From Dyella_B nitratireducens (GTDB lineage Bacteria > Pseudomonadota > Gammaproteobacteria > Xanthomonadales > Rhodanobacteraceae): 64,000 bases of DNA. Of the stretch, positions 25,730 through 33,720 are shown piece by piece (the stretch's first letter is position 1; each line of letters opens with the position of its first letter). The position numbers were made by a program, and so were the translations under genes. Under the pieces are notes generated by a model. The model ran no database searches, was not told the DNA's origin, and worked only from the letters and a program-made list of their open reading frames with translations. The stretch is from contig NZ_CP064032.1 of assembly GCF_049532905.1 (NCBI RefSeq), positions 1,922,001 to 1,986,000 of the forward strand, in the 5' to 3' direction.

Positions 25730-26389
25730 ATGCGCTCGGATAACAGAAAAAAGCTAAAAGAAGCTTTGCACAAAGCTCTTTCTCCCTTGATGAGGGAGAA
25801 AGGATTCAAGGCGCACCCGCGTAAAGATGCTTACATACGAGAGCATGAAGGAAGAACAGATGTTTTTCAGCTCGTTTTCTTAGAACATAATTCCGGCTGG
25901 CGTGTTCGACCACATGTTGGGGTACGTCATGAACGAGTGGAAAACATTTTCCACCAAACTTCCGGCTTCGAACAGAAATATCAAAAGGATACGAGCACCG
26001 TCGGAGCGTCCGTTGAAGCCATTGTTGTCGGAACGAATCGCGCCTACGAGTATATCCTCGAATCATTGTCACAATTGGACGAAGTAGCAAATGAATTGCT
26101 TAATTTATATGTAGAGGCCGCAGCTCCGTACTTCGATCGCTAGGCAACACTTAAAAGTATTGATGCTGCAATTAACGAAAAACCATCAGTGAAGGTGTCA
26201 TATGTTCGGGGTGGCCCTGCTTGGTTTCGCTGCTCTACTGGGATCATTGTAGCCAAACTTGTTGAAAGGCCAAACTATGAAGATCTTGTTTCGTTCCACA
26301 CAGGCATGATGACGAAGGACAATAAAGGTTTTTATATGAAGCGCTTCGAGGCACTAGCGAATTCGCTTAAGACATTGCCTGTCACATGA
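25730..26389 (+). pseudogene. Nonsense-split hypothetical gene (DUF4304-like)
   Basis: One frame runs from 25730 to the TGA at 26387-26389, broken only by an in-frame TAG at 26141-26143. The first part is 137 residues (MRSDNRKKLKEALHKALSPL..., then YIREHEGRTDVFQLVF) and the second continues without a frame change (ATLKSIDAAINEKPSVKVSY to SLKTLPVT). The intact protein would be about 219 residues. The N-terminus resembles DUF4304 proteins, a tentative match. The downstream gene overlaps its final stop by ATGA, which implies that the whole unit was once translationally coupled. Confidence 0.7.
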
Positions 26390-26820
26390 CCTCAACCATG
26401 CCCGTTCGTTTCGATATCTCCCACGGCCTTGTCCGTATTGGTGCTCACATAGTCGCGATGGCTGATATGTCAGCTGTAGATCTCGAAAAGCATGGAGTCA
26501 CCTTTATTCGTGATTTCGACATGCAAAATGGCTGGCTTCTTAAGCAAGCTTCACCGCTATTTTTGGACGGAAAGAGAATTACTTTGTTGTTCAAATTTAA
26601 TGATCAAAGTCTCAAGGTCGTAAGTTTTTCGATCAGCCATGAGCTTGAGCAAAATCTTGAAGTTGTCCGAAAAAGTCATGATAAATTTCTTTCGAATGAG
26701 CTCGGACCGCCTAACGAAGTGAAATCGCACTGCACAATTTATCGATATCCATGGGGTGAAATAAGCTCAGAGGTCGACGTTCGAAATGAATCATGCTCAA
26801 TCGTCGTCCGATGGTCCTGA
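26386..26820 (+). CDS. Hypothetical protein
   Basis: This 144-residue soluble protein (MTSTMPVRFDISHGLVRIGA...) has alternating strands and helices and no signal or membrane segment. I do not recognise it. Its ATG overlaps the TGA of the preceding split gene, and the next gene starts three bases after its stop, so the three form one operon. Size, low GC and context resemble immunity-type proteins of contact-dependent toxin loci, which is inference only. Confidence 0.65.
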   Translation: MTSTMPVRFDISHGLVRIGAHIVAMADMSAVDLEKHGVTFIRDFDMQNGWLLKQASPLFLDGKRITLLFKFNDQSLKVVSFSISHELEQNLEVVRKSHDKFLSNELGPPNEVKSHCTIYRYPWGEISSEVDVRNESCSIVVRWS

Positions 26821-26823
26821 TAG

Positions 26824-27108
26824 ATGAGCGATAATCGCTATGCCATACGTCTTGTCGCTCGCAATGAGGGCATCAAGTATGTGGACGATACTGACGTATA
26901 TCGTTTTCATGTAGAACTCGTCGATCGAGCCTGGAGGCTTTATTTACCTTGCTCCAGAGGAGAACATTATGAGGTGCATGAACTGAATGAAGAGGAAAAA
27001 GATCGCATCCTCCCTAGGGTTATTAAGTATCTTGAAAGGATCAAGTATTTCGGCTTTTTACCTCGTAGATATTCCGTTATTGTTGTACGGAACAAGCCAA
27101 AAACTTAG
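26824..27108 (+). CDS. Hypothetical protein
   Basis: This 94-residue basic/acidic mixed protein (MSDNRYAIRLVARNEGIKYV...) ends in RRYSVIVVRNKPKT. It contains a YLPCSRGEHYEVHELNEEEK stretch and no membrane helix. It is the last gene of the small operon begun at 25730. No family is recognised. Confidence 0.6.
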   Translation: MSDNRYAIRLVARNEGIKYVDDTDVYRFHVELVDRAWRLYLPCSRGEHYEVHELNEEEKDRILPRVIKYLERIKYFGFLPRRYSVIVVRNKPKT

Positions 27109-27113
27109 TAGCC

Positions 27114-27325
27114 TTTTGAAAGACGCCTCACCCAAGCACCGACGCCCCGCTTTCACTAGCGTCGTTGGCGGCCTTGGAGCTATAGGCAATGTCACGTCTG
27201 ATGTACCACCTCAAACCAATAACCCAAGCTCTAACAGTCAAGGCGGTAGTGGTGCTGTATCTTGGCCACGGCACTACTATTCCATCTCCAAGGGACAAAT
27301 TTCTACTGCATTTGGAGTGGGGTGA
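27114..27325 (+). pseudogene. Possible C-terminal remnant of a larger protein
   Basis: A frame without a plausible start encodes KDASPKHRRPAFTSVVGGLG followed by a Pro/Asn/Ser/Gly-rich tail and ends at 27325. Its composition looks like the tail of a secreted or polymorphic-toxin protein. It could equally be chance. Confidence 0.25.
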
Positions 27326-27329
27326 TGCC

Positions 27330-27587
27330 ATGAGTCTGAAACTTATAGACCCTAAGCGTATGGCTACAAAGTGGTCCAGCTTCGTTTACGCGATGTGGAC
27401 GTCTCAACTTTTTTTATCTTTGCCATTTTTTTTGTTTTTTTGCGTAGAGCAGCCTAAACGGGGTCCGTTTACATTGCATATAGCGCTCATCGTCGCTGCT
27501 ATATGCATCGCTGCTGGGATAGCATTTGCGGTTATTATGTGGGTTGTGTTTATCGAGCCGATGCGAAGGGCTAGAGGATTTCGATGA
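27330..27587 (+). CDS. Small two-helix membrane protein
   Basis: The 85-residue product has two strong membrane helices (QLFLSLPFFLFFCVEQ and LHIALIVAAICIAAGIAFAV) and a basic C-terminus (RRARGFR). The ATG at 27330 is preceded by GGAGTGGGG. The topology resembles the small membrane proteins at 28507 and 29593, though the sequence is not clearly related. Function unknown. Confidence 0.6.
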   Translation: MSLKLIDPKRMATKWSSFVYAMWTSQLFLSLPFFLFFCVEQPKRGPFTLHIALIVAAICIAAGIAFAVIMWVVFIEPMRRARGFR

Positions 27588-27774
27588 TAGCGACACGAGT
27601 CAAGGAAAAGGGCTATTGATGTTCGCTTCGTCTGTGAAATAGGGCAGGATTTGAAAATCGGGCGGGAATAGTTAAGTAGCTTTAACCACCTCCGCTTTCC
27701 CCTGCTCCGCCGAACCATCTAGCTCCAACGACTCTCGCAACCACACCGCTGGCGGTGCCAGGCACTCAGAATAC

Positions 27775-28431
27775 ATGTCCACGATCAAATCAGAAGAAAG
27801 TAACACCATCCTACTTTTGGATAAGGTCGCTTCTGCGCGGGCGGGGGATCCTAAAGAAGCCATTGCTGCAGCCATGCTTATCCATAAATTCCCATCAATT
27901 GCACAGCGCAAAGGATTGAACTCCGAATACGAATTCTTTTTGAATTTCGGCATGCGGTCGACTGACCCAGAGGTCCTTGTTGCTGCAGGTGAAGCGGTGT
28001 TTCAGGGGAAGAGATTGGCGCGCGATACGAGACTTGGCATGCGCTATTTTGCAAAAGCAAACAAAATTTCCCCATTTATGGGGGCGTTTATGATTGCACG
28101 ATTAGATGTTTTTCAAGACCATCCGATGGCCCGAAAAATGTTAGAGAAAGCAGCGAAGGCAGGGCACATTCCTTCTGCGATGCTATTAGCAAGGCTTAGA
28201 TACCGAAAAATAAGGAAATATCTATATATTTTTTCGTTGCCAGTTTTCGTTGTGCTTTCAATAAAATGTGGCATGCTTATTACTGCCGGACTAAAAGACA
28301 AAAGGAACTTATATATGCGATTTTGGCGCTATAAGGACGCAGGTCTATTGCGACAAAAGGAGCTGGCCAAAGTCATGCCTATAGATAGGGACGCTCCCTT
28401 CGAAGATATAGAGGAAGCCTTGTCGGATTGA
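27775..28431 (+). CDS. Sel1/TPR-like protein with a membrane helix
   Basis: This 218-residue protein has helical-hairpin repeats reminiscent of Sel1 units (VLVAAGEAVFQGKRLARDTR, ARKMLEKAAKAGHIPSAMLL) and a C-terminal membrane segment (LYIFSLPVFVVLSIKCGMLI). Such proteins usually mediate protein contacts. AT-rich codon use sets it apart from the core genes of the window. It is in an array of small genes on one strand, with no toxin recognised nearby. Confidence 0.65.
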   Translation: MSTIKSEESNTILLLDKVASARAGDPKEAIAAAMLIHKFPSIAQRKGLNSEYEFFLNFGMRSTDPEVLVAAGEAVFQGKRLARDTRLGMRYFAKANKISPFMGAFMIARLDVFQDHPMARKMLEKAAKAGHIPSAMLLARLRYRKIRKYLYIFSLPVFVVLSIKCGMLITAGLKDKRNLYMRFWRYKDAGLLRQKELAKVMPIDRDAPFEDIEEALSD

Positions 28432-28506
28432 ATAAGTTTTGCCTATCTGACCACACTCTTTCCATATGCGTATACCAGCAACTTCATCTTAAATAATGTC
28501 ATCAAT

Positions 28507-28770
28507 ATGATCACGTTAAGGCAGATTGTTAGATCGAAGCAGTTGACATGGTTGAGCAGGTCCCCGTTGGGCAATATGGTTCTTTCTGGAATTGTATTTG
28601 GTCTTCCAATATTTTTTGTCTTCTCCTACAAGAGTTATGTGCAAGGAATACTGTCACCTGATCGCGTCGCCTACCTTTTTTTGCTTGCAGCTCTAGGATC
28701 TGTCGTATTGGGAGTCTGCATTTGGATAACGGTTGCCAAGCCAGCAATGGATAGAAAGTCGAAGAGGTAA
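28507..28770 (+). CDS. Small membrane protein, paralogue of 29593 product
   Basis: The 87-residue product (MITLRQIVRSKQLTWLSRSP...) has two membrane helices (MVLSGIVFGLPIFFVFSYKS and YLFLLAALGSVVLGVCIWIT). The pattern of S-P-L-G-N-M-V...G-I-V-F-G-L-P, then Q-G-I-L, then W-I-T-x-x-K/R-P is shared with the protein at 29593. Function unknown. A terminator-like hairpin follows. Confidence 0.65.
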   Translation: MITLRQIVRSKQLTWLSRSPLGNMVLSGIVFGLPIFFVFSYKSYVQGILSPDRVAYLFLLAALGSVVLGVCIWITVAKPAMDRKSKR

Positions 28771-28791
28771 ATCGTCTATCTTCGGAAAAAC

Positions 28792-28838
28792 GGGAGCGAA
28801 AGTAGTCAAAAATCCTTGCTTACTACGCTCCTTTTTTT
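28792..28838 (+). terminator. Probable intrinsic terminator
   Basis: GGGAGCG plus AGTAGT pairs, with a short bulge, with ACTACGCTCC, followed by seven T. Confidence 0.65.
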
Positions 28839-28959
28839 CTCGACCATGCCTGGCGTTGGGATTGGCTTGAACAATAACGTTTACTGCTGAAAGCTTTCCA
28901 ATCCAAGTATCTCCTGGTCAACTATCGCTTTCGCCGACGATCCCGCCCCTCAACTGCCC

Positions 28960-29454
28960 ATGAATACAATGATCAACGAAGCTGGCCAGTTTGAGATTGT
29001 TTACCGATATAAATGGCGCTCCATGCCATTTTTTTGGCTGCCGTTCATTGTGATGCTGACCGCCGTCCTGGCAATGGTGGCCAGCCGACGGACTGGGTGG
29101 CAAGATGGCTTGATTATTCTGGCTATAGGGATAGCCTTCGCTCTACTTGCAACGTGGCTCCTTTTCCATAGTCTGGCTGACGTGTGCATTTCAAACAGGG
29201 GAATCACTCGCAGAGTGCAGCGATGGACTTGGCAAAGTTTGCAATGGGCTGACGTTGCGCATCTGACCATTACAAGATCCACCAACCTCGAGACCGGCCG
29301 TAAGGTGCGTTCTTTTGCACTAAGGGGCTCAAAGGATGCCCCGGTATTTTCACGATTGATTATTTTTCAAGAGCGGCCTGGCGAAATGAACGAATTGTTG
29401 GCGCAACTGCAAGCCTGCGTCGCCAAGCATCGCATCAGTGTGCGTGAACTTTAA
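28960..29454 (+). CDS. Membrane protein with PH-like domain
   Basis: This 164-residue protein has two N-terminal membrane helices (FFWLPFIVMLTAVLAMVA and LIILAIGIAFALLATWLLF), then a soluble part (CISNRGITRRVQRWTWQSLQ...) of alternating strands like bacterial PH/DUF304-type domains, and a C-terminal helix. The start at 28960 has no good ribosome-binding site; 28969 is possible. It lies between the two paralogous small membrane proteins. Function unknown. Confidence 0.6.
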   Translation: MNTMINEAGQFEIVYRYKWRSMPFFWLPFIVMLTAVLAMVASRRTGWQDGLIILAIGIAFALLATWLLFHSLADVCISNRGITRRVQRWTWQSLQWADVAHLTITRSTNLETGRKVRSFALRGSKDAPVFSRLIIFQERPGEMNELLAQLQACVAKHRISVREL

Positions 29455-29592
29455 GACACATCAACAAGTTGAATAAGGAGCGCGGGCAGCATCGGGACCC
29501 TCCTATTCCTACGTATGATGCATCTTTGGGTCAACAGTACTGGCCGAATCAAACGTCAAACCCATAGTCGTGAGCAAGGCAAGGTAATCCTG

Positions 29593-29862
29593 ATGAGCAA
29601 ACTAAGGCGCGTCATAAAGTCGGGACCCGCCACTTGGGCCGCCAGAACCCTGGTAGGAAACATCGCAGTGGGCGAGATTTTTGTAGGGCTTCCGCTTTTT
29701 CTTATGTTTGCCTACCTGAGTCAAAAGCAAGGAATTTTGACGGCAGCACGCTGTTTTCAGCTCATAGGTGGATGCGCGATAGGAGGAGTCTTGTATGGCG
29801 TAATGATTTGGGCCACGTTGACGCGACCTTTATTAAAAAGTAAGTCCAATAGCAAAAGATGA
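29593..29862 (+). CDS. Small membrane protein, paralogue of 28507 product
   Basis: The 89-residue product (MSKLRRVIKSGPATWAARTL...) has two helices (IAVGEIFVGLPLFLMFAYLS and LIGGCAIGGVLYGVMIWATL) and a basic tail (KSKSNSKR). It aligns along its length with the protein at 28507, which indicates a local duplication. The ATG at 29593 is the first that gives this match. Confidence 0.65.
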   Translation: MSKLRRVIKSGPATWAARTLVGNIAVGEIFVGLPLFLMFAYLSQKQGILTAARCFQLIGGCAIGGVLYGVMIWATLTRPLLKSKSNSKR

Positions 29863-30030
29863 GCTTCACGGTCGATGGCAATCCTACTCATCACTTCGCT
29901 GCCGCTGTCACGCGAACTGTGTAGCAGCCGTTTTCATAACACATGCAACGGCACTCGTCCCTCCCTGGCGGCTCCTGGAGACCACTATCAATTCGCGAAA
30001 TCAAAACGCAACCTTTCAACTGGTGCCGTG

Positions 30031-30450
30031 ATGACTCATCCAAAATTTCCTACTCGCAAGCACGATGGTTCGTTTTGCGTGGAAGTTGGGCTTCGAATCC
30101 ACCTGGATGATTCCACGCCGGACATTGCTGCCCGTATCCAATCATGGTTCAACGATGATTGGATAAGTCGAAATAAAACGTGGACTCGTACTTGGGCGTC
30201 AGGTCCAAATTTGGCGACAAAGAGAGATGAGGTGCTCAGTTATAGCGATGAATTCCTTGCCATCCCTGAAGTAGAAGAAGCTGGCGCTGAATTGCGCATT
30301 CGGCTGTTTGGGGCGAGGACAGCAAGATTTTGGAAAGATTGGCTGGTTTCAAAAATCGCTCCGGACCTTAAAGCGCAATTTCCCCAAGTTGGGGAGCTCT
30401 TATACATTCGAGACTGTGATTCAGACACCCAGGGTTCGCCGATGAACTGA
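30031..30450 (+). CDS. Hypothetical protein
   Basis: This 139-residue soluble acidic protein (MTHPKFPTRKHDGSFCVEVG...) has a WxxxWISRNKTWTRTWASGP region and a C-terminal RDCDSDTQGSPMN. I do not recognise a family. The GTG at 30028 or ATG at 30031 is the start; the longer upstream frame is unlikely. It closes the array of small accessory genes. Confidence 0.55.
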   Translation: MTHPKFPTRKHDGSFCVEVGLRIHLDDSTPDIAARIQSWFNDDWISRNKTWTRTWASGPNLATKRDEVLSYSDEFLAIPEVEEAGAELRIRLFGARTARFWKDWLVSKIAPDLKAQFPQVGELLYIRDCDSDTQGSPMN

Positions 30451-30738
30451 TAGACGGCTGACCTGGCCGCGGCATCGCCCCATTCTCAGCAGCGAAGCGA
30501 ATAAGCATCTGCACTTATCGACGTCATCCAATCTCTGTATCAAGTAGGCATTCGCTAACACAGCGAATCATTCGAGCCCGACAGATGCCGAGATGCATTT
30601 CATGCGAAGGTGCGGCTGTCGGGCGTGCCCATCCGAAACGATGACTACGACACGCCCGACATGAGAGAAGTAGCGCGGATCGCCTGGGCTGCAACCCAAA
30701 CGATCCGCTGGCCACAACCAACTAAAGGAGAGTTGACC

Positions 30739-30870
30739 ATGGTTATCCTCGATCATACGGCACCGGCACACTTTCGTGCTCCCACCTTGGTGCATTTCCC
30801 CTACTTCTCCGCCGCGCAGGCTGCGCGACGTCGAGCCGAAGTGGGCACTTGTCGAAACGGAAGCAGCTGA
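30739..30870 (+). CDS. Small 43-residue protein with strong ribosome-binding site
   Basis: MVILDHTAPAHFRAPTLVHF begins at an ATG eight bases after AAAGGAG (30724-30730), one of the best Shine-Dalgarno matches in the window. The remaining residues are Ala/Arg-rich. It is followed by a hairpin and then the 90-residue gene at 30956, so it may be a short first gene or leader peptide of that unit. No family is recognised. Confidence 0.5.
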   Translation: MVILDHTAPAHFRAPTLVHFPYFSAAQAARRRAEVGTCRNGSS

Positions 30871-30907
30871 TTCCGACAAAACAGGCAGGATTTTTCCTGA
30901 AGCCCTT

Positions 30908-30932
30908 CACGCCGCGTGCAATACGCGGCGTG
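30908..30932. promoter_or_regulatory. Perfect 10-bp hairpin between two small genes
   Basis: CACGCCGCGT and ACGCGGCGTG flank a five-base loop, 24 bases before the next start. Without a T-run it is more likely an mRNA processing or attenuation element than a terminator. Confidence 0.45.
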
Positions 30933-30955
30933 ACCTAAGCGTGCGGAGAACACAA

Positions 30956-31228
30956 ATGGAAGACATGCAAGGCGGCCGCTGCGGACCGCAACTCTATCTA
31001 TTGTCCCGAGACGGCTACGAAACCCTCAAACGTCTTCAAGACATGCTGGATTTGATGGCACACATCACCTACAACGAAGAACATGCTGAGGACTGCGACG
31101 CCACGATAACGATTGGCCGCGCGGAGCTTTTCTTTATCTTTCAGGCCGTCAACGTACAGCTTGATGATGTGCTTGACGGTCTAGGTAATGAGAATTGGCT
31201 TGGAGTGCGAAGTAAGCCGTTGCAGTAA
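30956..31228 (+). CDS. Small DUF-type hypothetical protein
   Basis: This 90-residue acidic helical protein (MEDMQGGRCGPQLYLLSRDG...) contains YETLKRLQDMLDLMAHITYN and LFFIFQAVNVQLDDVLDGLG, a two-helix pattern common in small accessory proteins of gammaproteobacteria. GGAG lies seven bases before the ATG at 30956. Function unknown. Confidence 0.6.
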   Translation: MEDMQGGRCGPQLYLLSRDGYETLKRLQDMLDLMAHITYNEEHAEDCDATITIGRAELFFIFQAVNVQLDDVLDGLGNENWLGVRSKPLQ

Positions 31229-31246
31229 ACGAGCAGGCATTTCCTG

Positions 31247-32182
31247 ATGGGCGCCGAGCCTCCCCGCTCGCCGGGGCGGTATTCCCATCCCAGTCAAGCA
31301 CACTACAATGCGCGCCCTTTTCTTCTGATACCGGGCGAAGCGGACTTGGACATCGTCGTCAACGAAGAACTCAAGGCTTACATTGATCCTCTGACGCCGG
31401 AGGAACACGAGTCGCTGGAGCGCAGCCTTCTTGCAGAAGGCTGCCGCGATGCCCTGGTGTTGTGGGGTAGCGTGTTGGTCGATGGCCACAATCGCTATGG
31501 CATTTGCCAGAAGCACGGCCTGCCATTTCAGACGGTGCAAAACCCCCGCTTCCAGTCGATCGAGGACGTACACCTATGGATGATCGACCAGCACCTAGGC
31601 CGACGCAGTGTGTCGGATTTCCAGCGTGGCATTCTGGCGCTGCGCAAGCGCGAGATTCTCGCGCAACGATCGGCCACCCAAACCCCGACAGGCCCTGTAC
31701 CCATCACCGAGCACGAGAGCGAGGCAGACGCCGCCGATACATCCCCCGCCCCGGCCACAGCCCCCGCTGAGCGGCCACCCAGCCGCGAGGCGCTCGCGCG
31801 CGAAGCCAAGCTCAGTGGCAATCAAGTGGCCCTGATCGAAAAGATCCAGAAACAGGCAGCGCCTGAGGTCATTGCGGCCGTACGCTCGGGCAAGATCTCC
31901 ATCAATGCCGCGGCAACGGTGTCGAGCCTGCCGGAAGAGGAACAGAGAGAGGCCGCCTTGGCGGGCAGCAAGGAATTGAAGGAAGTCGCCAAGCGAGTGC
32001 GCGATGCCAAGCGCAAACCGCGGGAAGTGGCGGCCAAGGAGCCGGTCACGCCTCCGCTAGAGACAGACGTCGATGAAGCCGTAGATGAACTGACGCAGTT
32101 GCGCAGGCAGGTGGCCGAGCTCCAAGAAGAAAACGCAGCGCTGCGCAAGGAGCTGGCGGATTTGCGGGCAGCGTCAACGTGA
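31247..32182 (+). CDS. ParB/Srx-type N-terminal domain protein
   Basis: The product of up to 311 residues has a ParB-N-like domain (about 30-110: LIPPLTPEE-like segment LTPEEHESLERSLLAEGCRD, then VLVDGHNRYGICQKHGLPF), a Pro/Ala linker, a KorB/ParB-like helical segment (ALAREAKLSGNQVALIEKIQ) and a C-terminal leucine-rich coiled coil (LTQLRRQVAELQEENAALRK). It is a solitary, ParA-less homologue, probably DNA-binding and of plasmid or island origin. The true start may lie inside the annotated frame (for example near 31349), because residues 1-30 look non-native and 31247 lacks a good ribosome-binding site. Confidence 0.78.
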   Translation: MGAEPPRSPGRYSHPSQAHYNARPFLLIPGEADLDIVVNEELKAYIDPLTPEEHESLERSLLAEGCRDALVLWGSVLVDGHNRYGICQKHGLPFQTVQNPRFQSIEDVHLWMIDQHLGRRSVSDFQRGILALRKREILAQRSATQTPTGPVPITEHESEADAADTSPAPATAPAERPPSREALAREAKLSGNQVALIEKIQKQAAPEVIAAVRSGKISINAAATVSSLPEEEQREAALAGSKELKEVAKRVRDAKRKPREVAAKEPVTPPLETDVDEAVDELTQLRRQVAELQEENAALRKELADLRAAST

Positions 32183-32189
32183 CCTAGCA

Positions 32190-32228
32190 CCGTATGAGCC
32201 ATCACTTATGCCATTCGCACTCATACGG
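32190..32228 (+). terminator. Hairpin after the ParB-like gene
   Basis: CCGTATGAG and CTCATACGG form a 9-bp stem with a 21-base loop just after the stop. There is no T-run. The remaining 150 bp before the permease gene show nothing else. Confidence 0.4.
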
Positions 32229-32378
32229 GCCAAATCCGTGACGCCAATTCCCGGGGTGCCGGTGTAAGCGCCAACATGCATCGATAATTTTTATGGCCGA
32301 TCGAAAGCGTTATTAGGTATTGTTCGGGCCGACAGACCAAGCGATTCCCGATCACCGGATGACGCCTCAGGGGGCCTT

Positions 32379-33710
32379 ATGTGGGGGTATTACGTTGCAT
32401 TGGCATGGCGAAGCAGCGCACGAAGCAAGGCTTTGACGGCGCTGGTGATCGCACTGCTGGCTTTCGGCGTGTCGGCCTGCATGGTGTCCTATGCCGTGTT
32501 CCGTGCCACAACGAGCGACCCCATCCCCGCCAAGTCTTCCCGGCTTTACGTGCCGCAGATCGACAGTTTTGGCCCCACCATCAACTGGAACGGGAGCGAG
32601 CCATCTCCGGTGTTGAGCTATACGGATGCGATCGCGCTGTACCAGGCGCGGAAGGCAAGCCGGCAAACACTGCTCTATCCCGCAACATGGCAAATGGAAT
32701 CGGATAATCGATTGATTCCGGCCATGCCGCTCAGTGGCGATGCGGTAACCGCCGATTTTTTTCCCATGTTCGATGTGCCTTTTCGTTTTGGCGGCGGGTG
32801 GACGCCGACTGACGATACACAGCACGCCAGCGTGGTAGTCATCAGCCGGCGCTTGAACGACAAGCTGTTTGGCGGACAAAACAGCGTTGGGCTGGAGATC
32901 CGGCTGGATGGGAAGATTTTTCGCATCGGCGGCGTGCTGGACGACTGGAACCCGAAGCCTCGCTTCTTTGATATCGCCAGCCTTGATATCCCGGGAATCT
33001 TCAGTGACACGGGGGATATCTATATACCGTTCACCCGTGCGATCGATATGAAGAAGGGCACCAAATACGATCTCTGCCCTTCGTATTCCACGGACCTTGG
33101 CATTTCCGACTGGGATAAATACCTGCGCAGCGAATGTGTATGGATCGATGCCTGGGTGGAGCTTGTGACGCCAAGCGACGTAGAGCGTTACCGTGAATTC
33201 CTGCGCAATTATGCCGAGGAACAGCGACGCAACGGTCGCTTTTCATGGGCTCCCAATATACGACTGCGCAACTTGATGGCGTGGATGGCGCACGAACACG
33301 TCACGCCCAAGGCATCCAACTTGTCCATGTTGGTGTCTGCCAGCTTTTTGCTGATTGTGATGGTCAACGTCGTCGGGCTCATGCTTGCCCGATTCATGCG
33401 GCGCGCACCGGAAATCGGTATACGCCGAGCGCTGGGGGCTTCGCGAGCCGCCGTCTACCGGCAACTCCTGATCGAGGGGGCCGCCTTGGGTTGCGTCGGC
33501 GGCATACTCGGCGTGGCGCTGACGCTGCTCGGCCTGCGTGGCGCCGGGGCGCTTTTTGAGCCGAGCATTGCGCGTATCGTGCACGCCGACGCCTCGCTGA
33601 TCGTACTGACCGTGCTGCTTGCGATGGCCGCCACAGTGATTTCCGCCCTGTACCCGACCTGGCGCGCGGCGAAAATCCAGCCTGCCTGGCAAATCAAGAT
33701 CAATAGTTGA
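32379..33710 (+). CDS. MacB/FtsX-type ABC transporter permease
   Basis: This 443-residue protein has an N-terminal membrane helix (ALTALVIALLAFGVSACMVS), a periplasmic MacB-PCD-like domain (about 55-295) and three C-terminal helices of the FtsX domain (SASFLLIVMVNVVGLMLARF, AALGCVGGILGVALTLLGLR, SLIVLTVLLAMAATVISAL). The cytoplasmic motif APEIGIRRALGASR between helices 2 and 3 is characteristic. It begins at 32379 and is followed after 10 bp by a second permease. No ATPase gene is adjacent. The likely substrate class is peptides or envelope components, unresolved. Confidence 0.88.
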   Translation: MWGYYVALAWRSSARSKALTALVIALLAFGVSACMVSYAVFRATTSDPIPAKSSRLYVPQIDSFGPTINWNGSEPSPVLSYTDAIALYQARKASRQTLLYPATWQMESDNRLIPAMPLSGDAVTADFFPMFDVPFRFGGGWTPTDDTQHASVVVISRRLNDKLFGGQNSVGLEIRLDGKIFRIGGVLDDWNPKPRFFDIASLDIPGIFSDTGDIYIPFTRAIDMKKGTKYDLCPSYSTDLGISDWDKYLRSECVWIDAWVELVTPSDVERYREFLRNYAEEQRRNGRFSWAPNIRLRNLMAWMAHEHVTPKASNLSMLVSASFLLIVMVNVVGLMLARFMRRAPEIGIRRALGASRAAVYRQLLIEGAALGCVGGILGVALTLLGLRGAGALFEPSIARIVHADASLIVLTVLLAMAATVISALYPTWRAAKIQPAWQIKINS

Positions 33711-33720
33711 GGTTACCGTC

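Noticed and set aside
27672..27953. 93-codon minus-strand frame opposite the Sel1-like gene
   Set aside because: It overlaps a better-supported gene on the plus strand and has no ribosome-binding site, although its C-terminal part looks protein-like.
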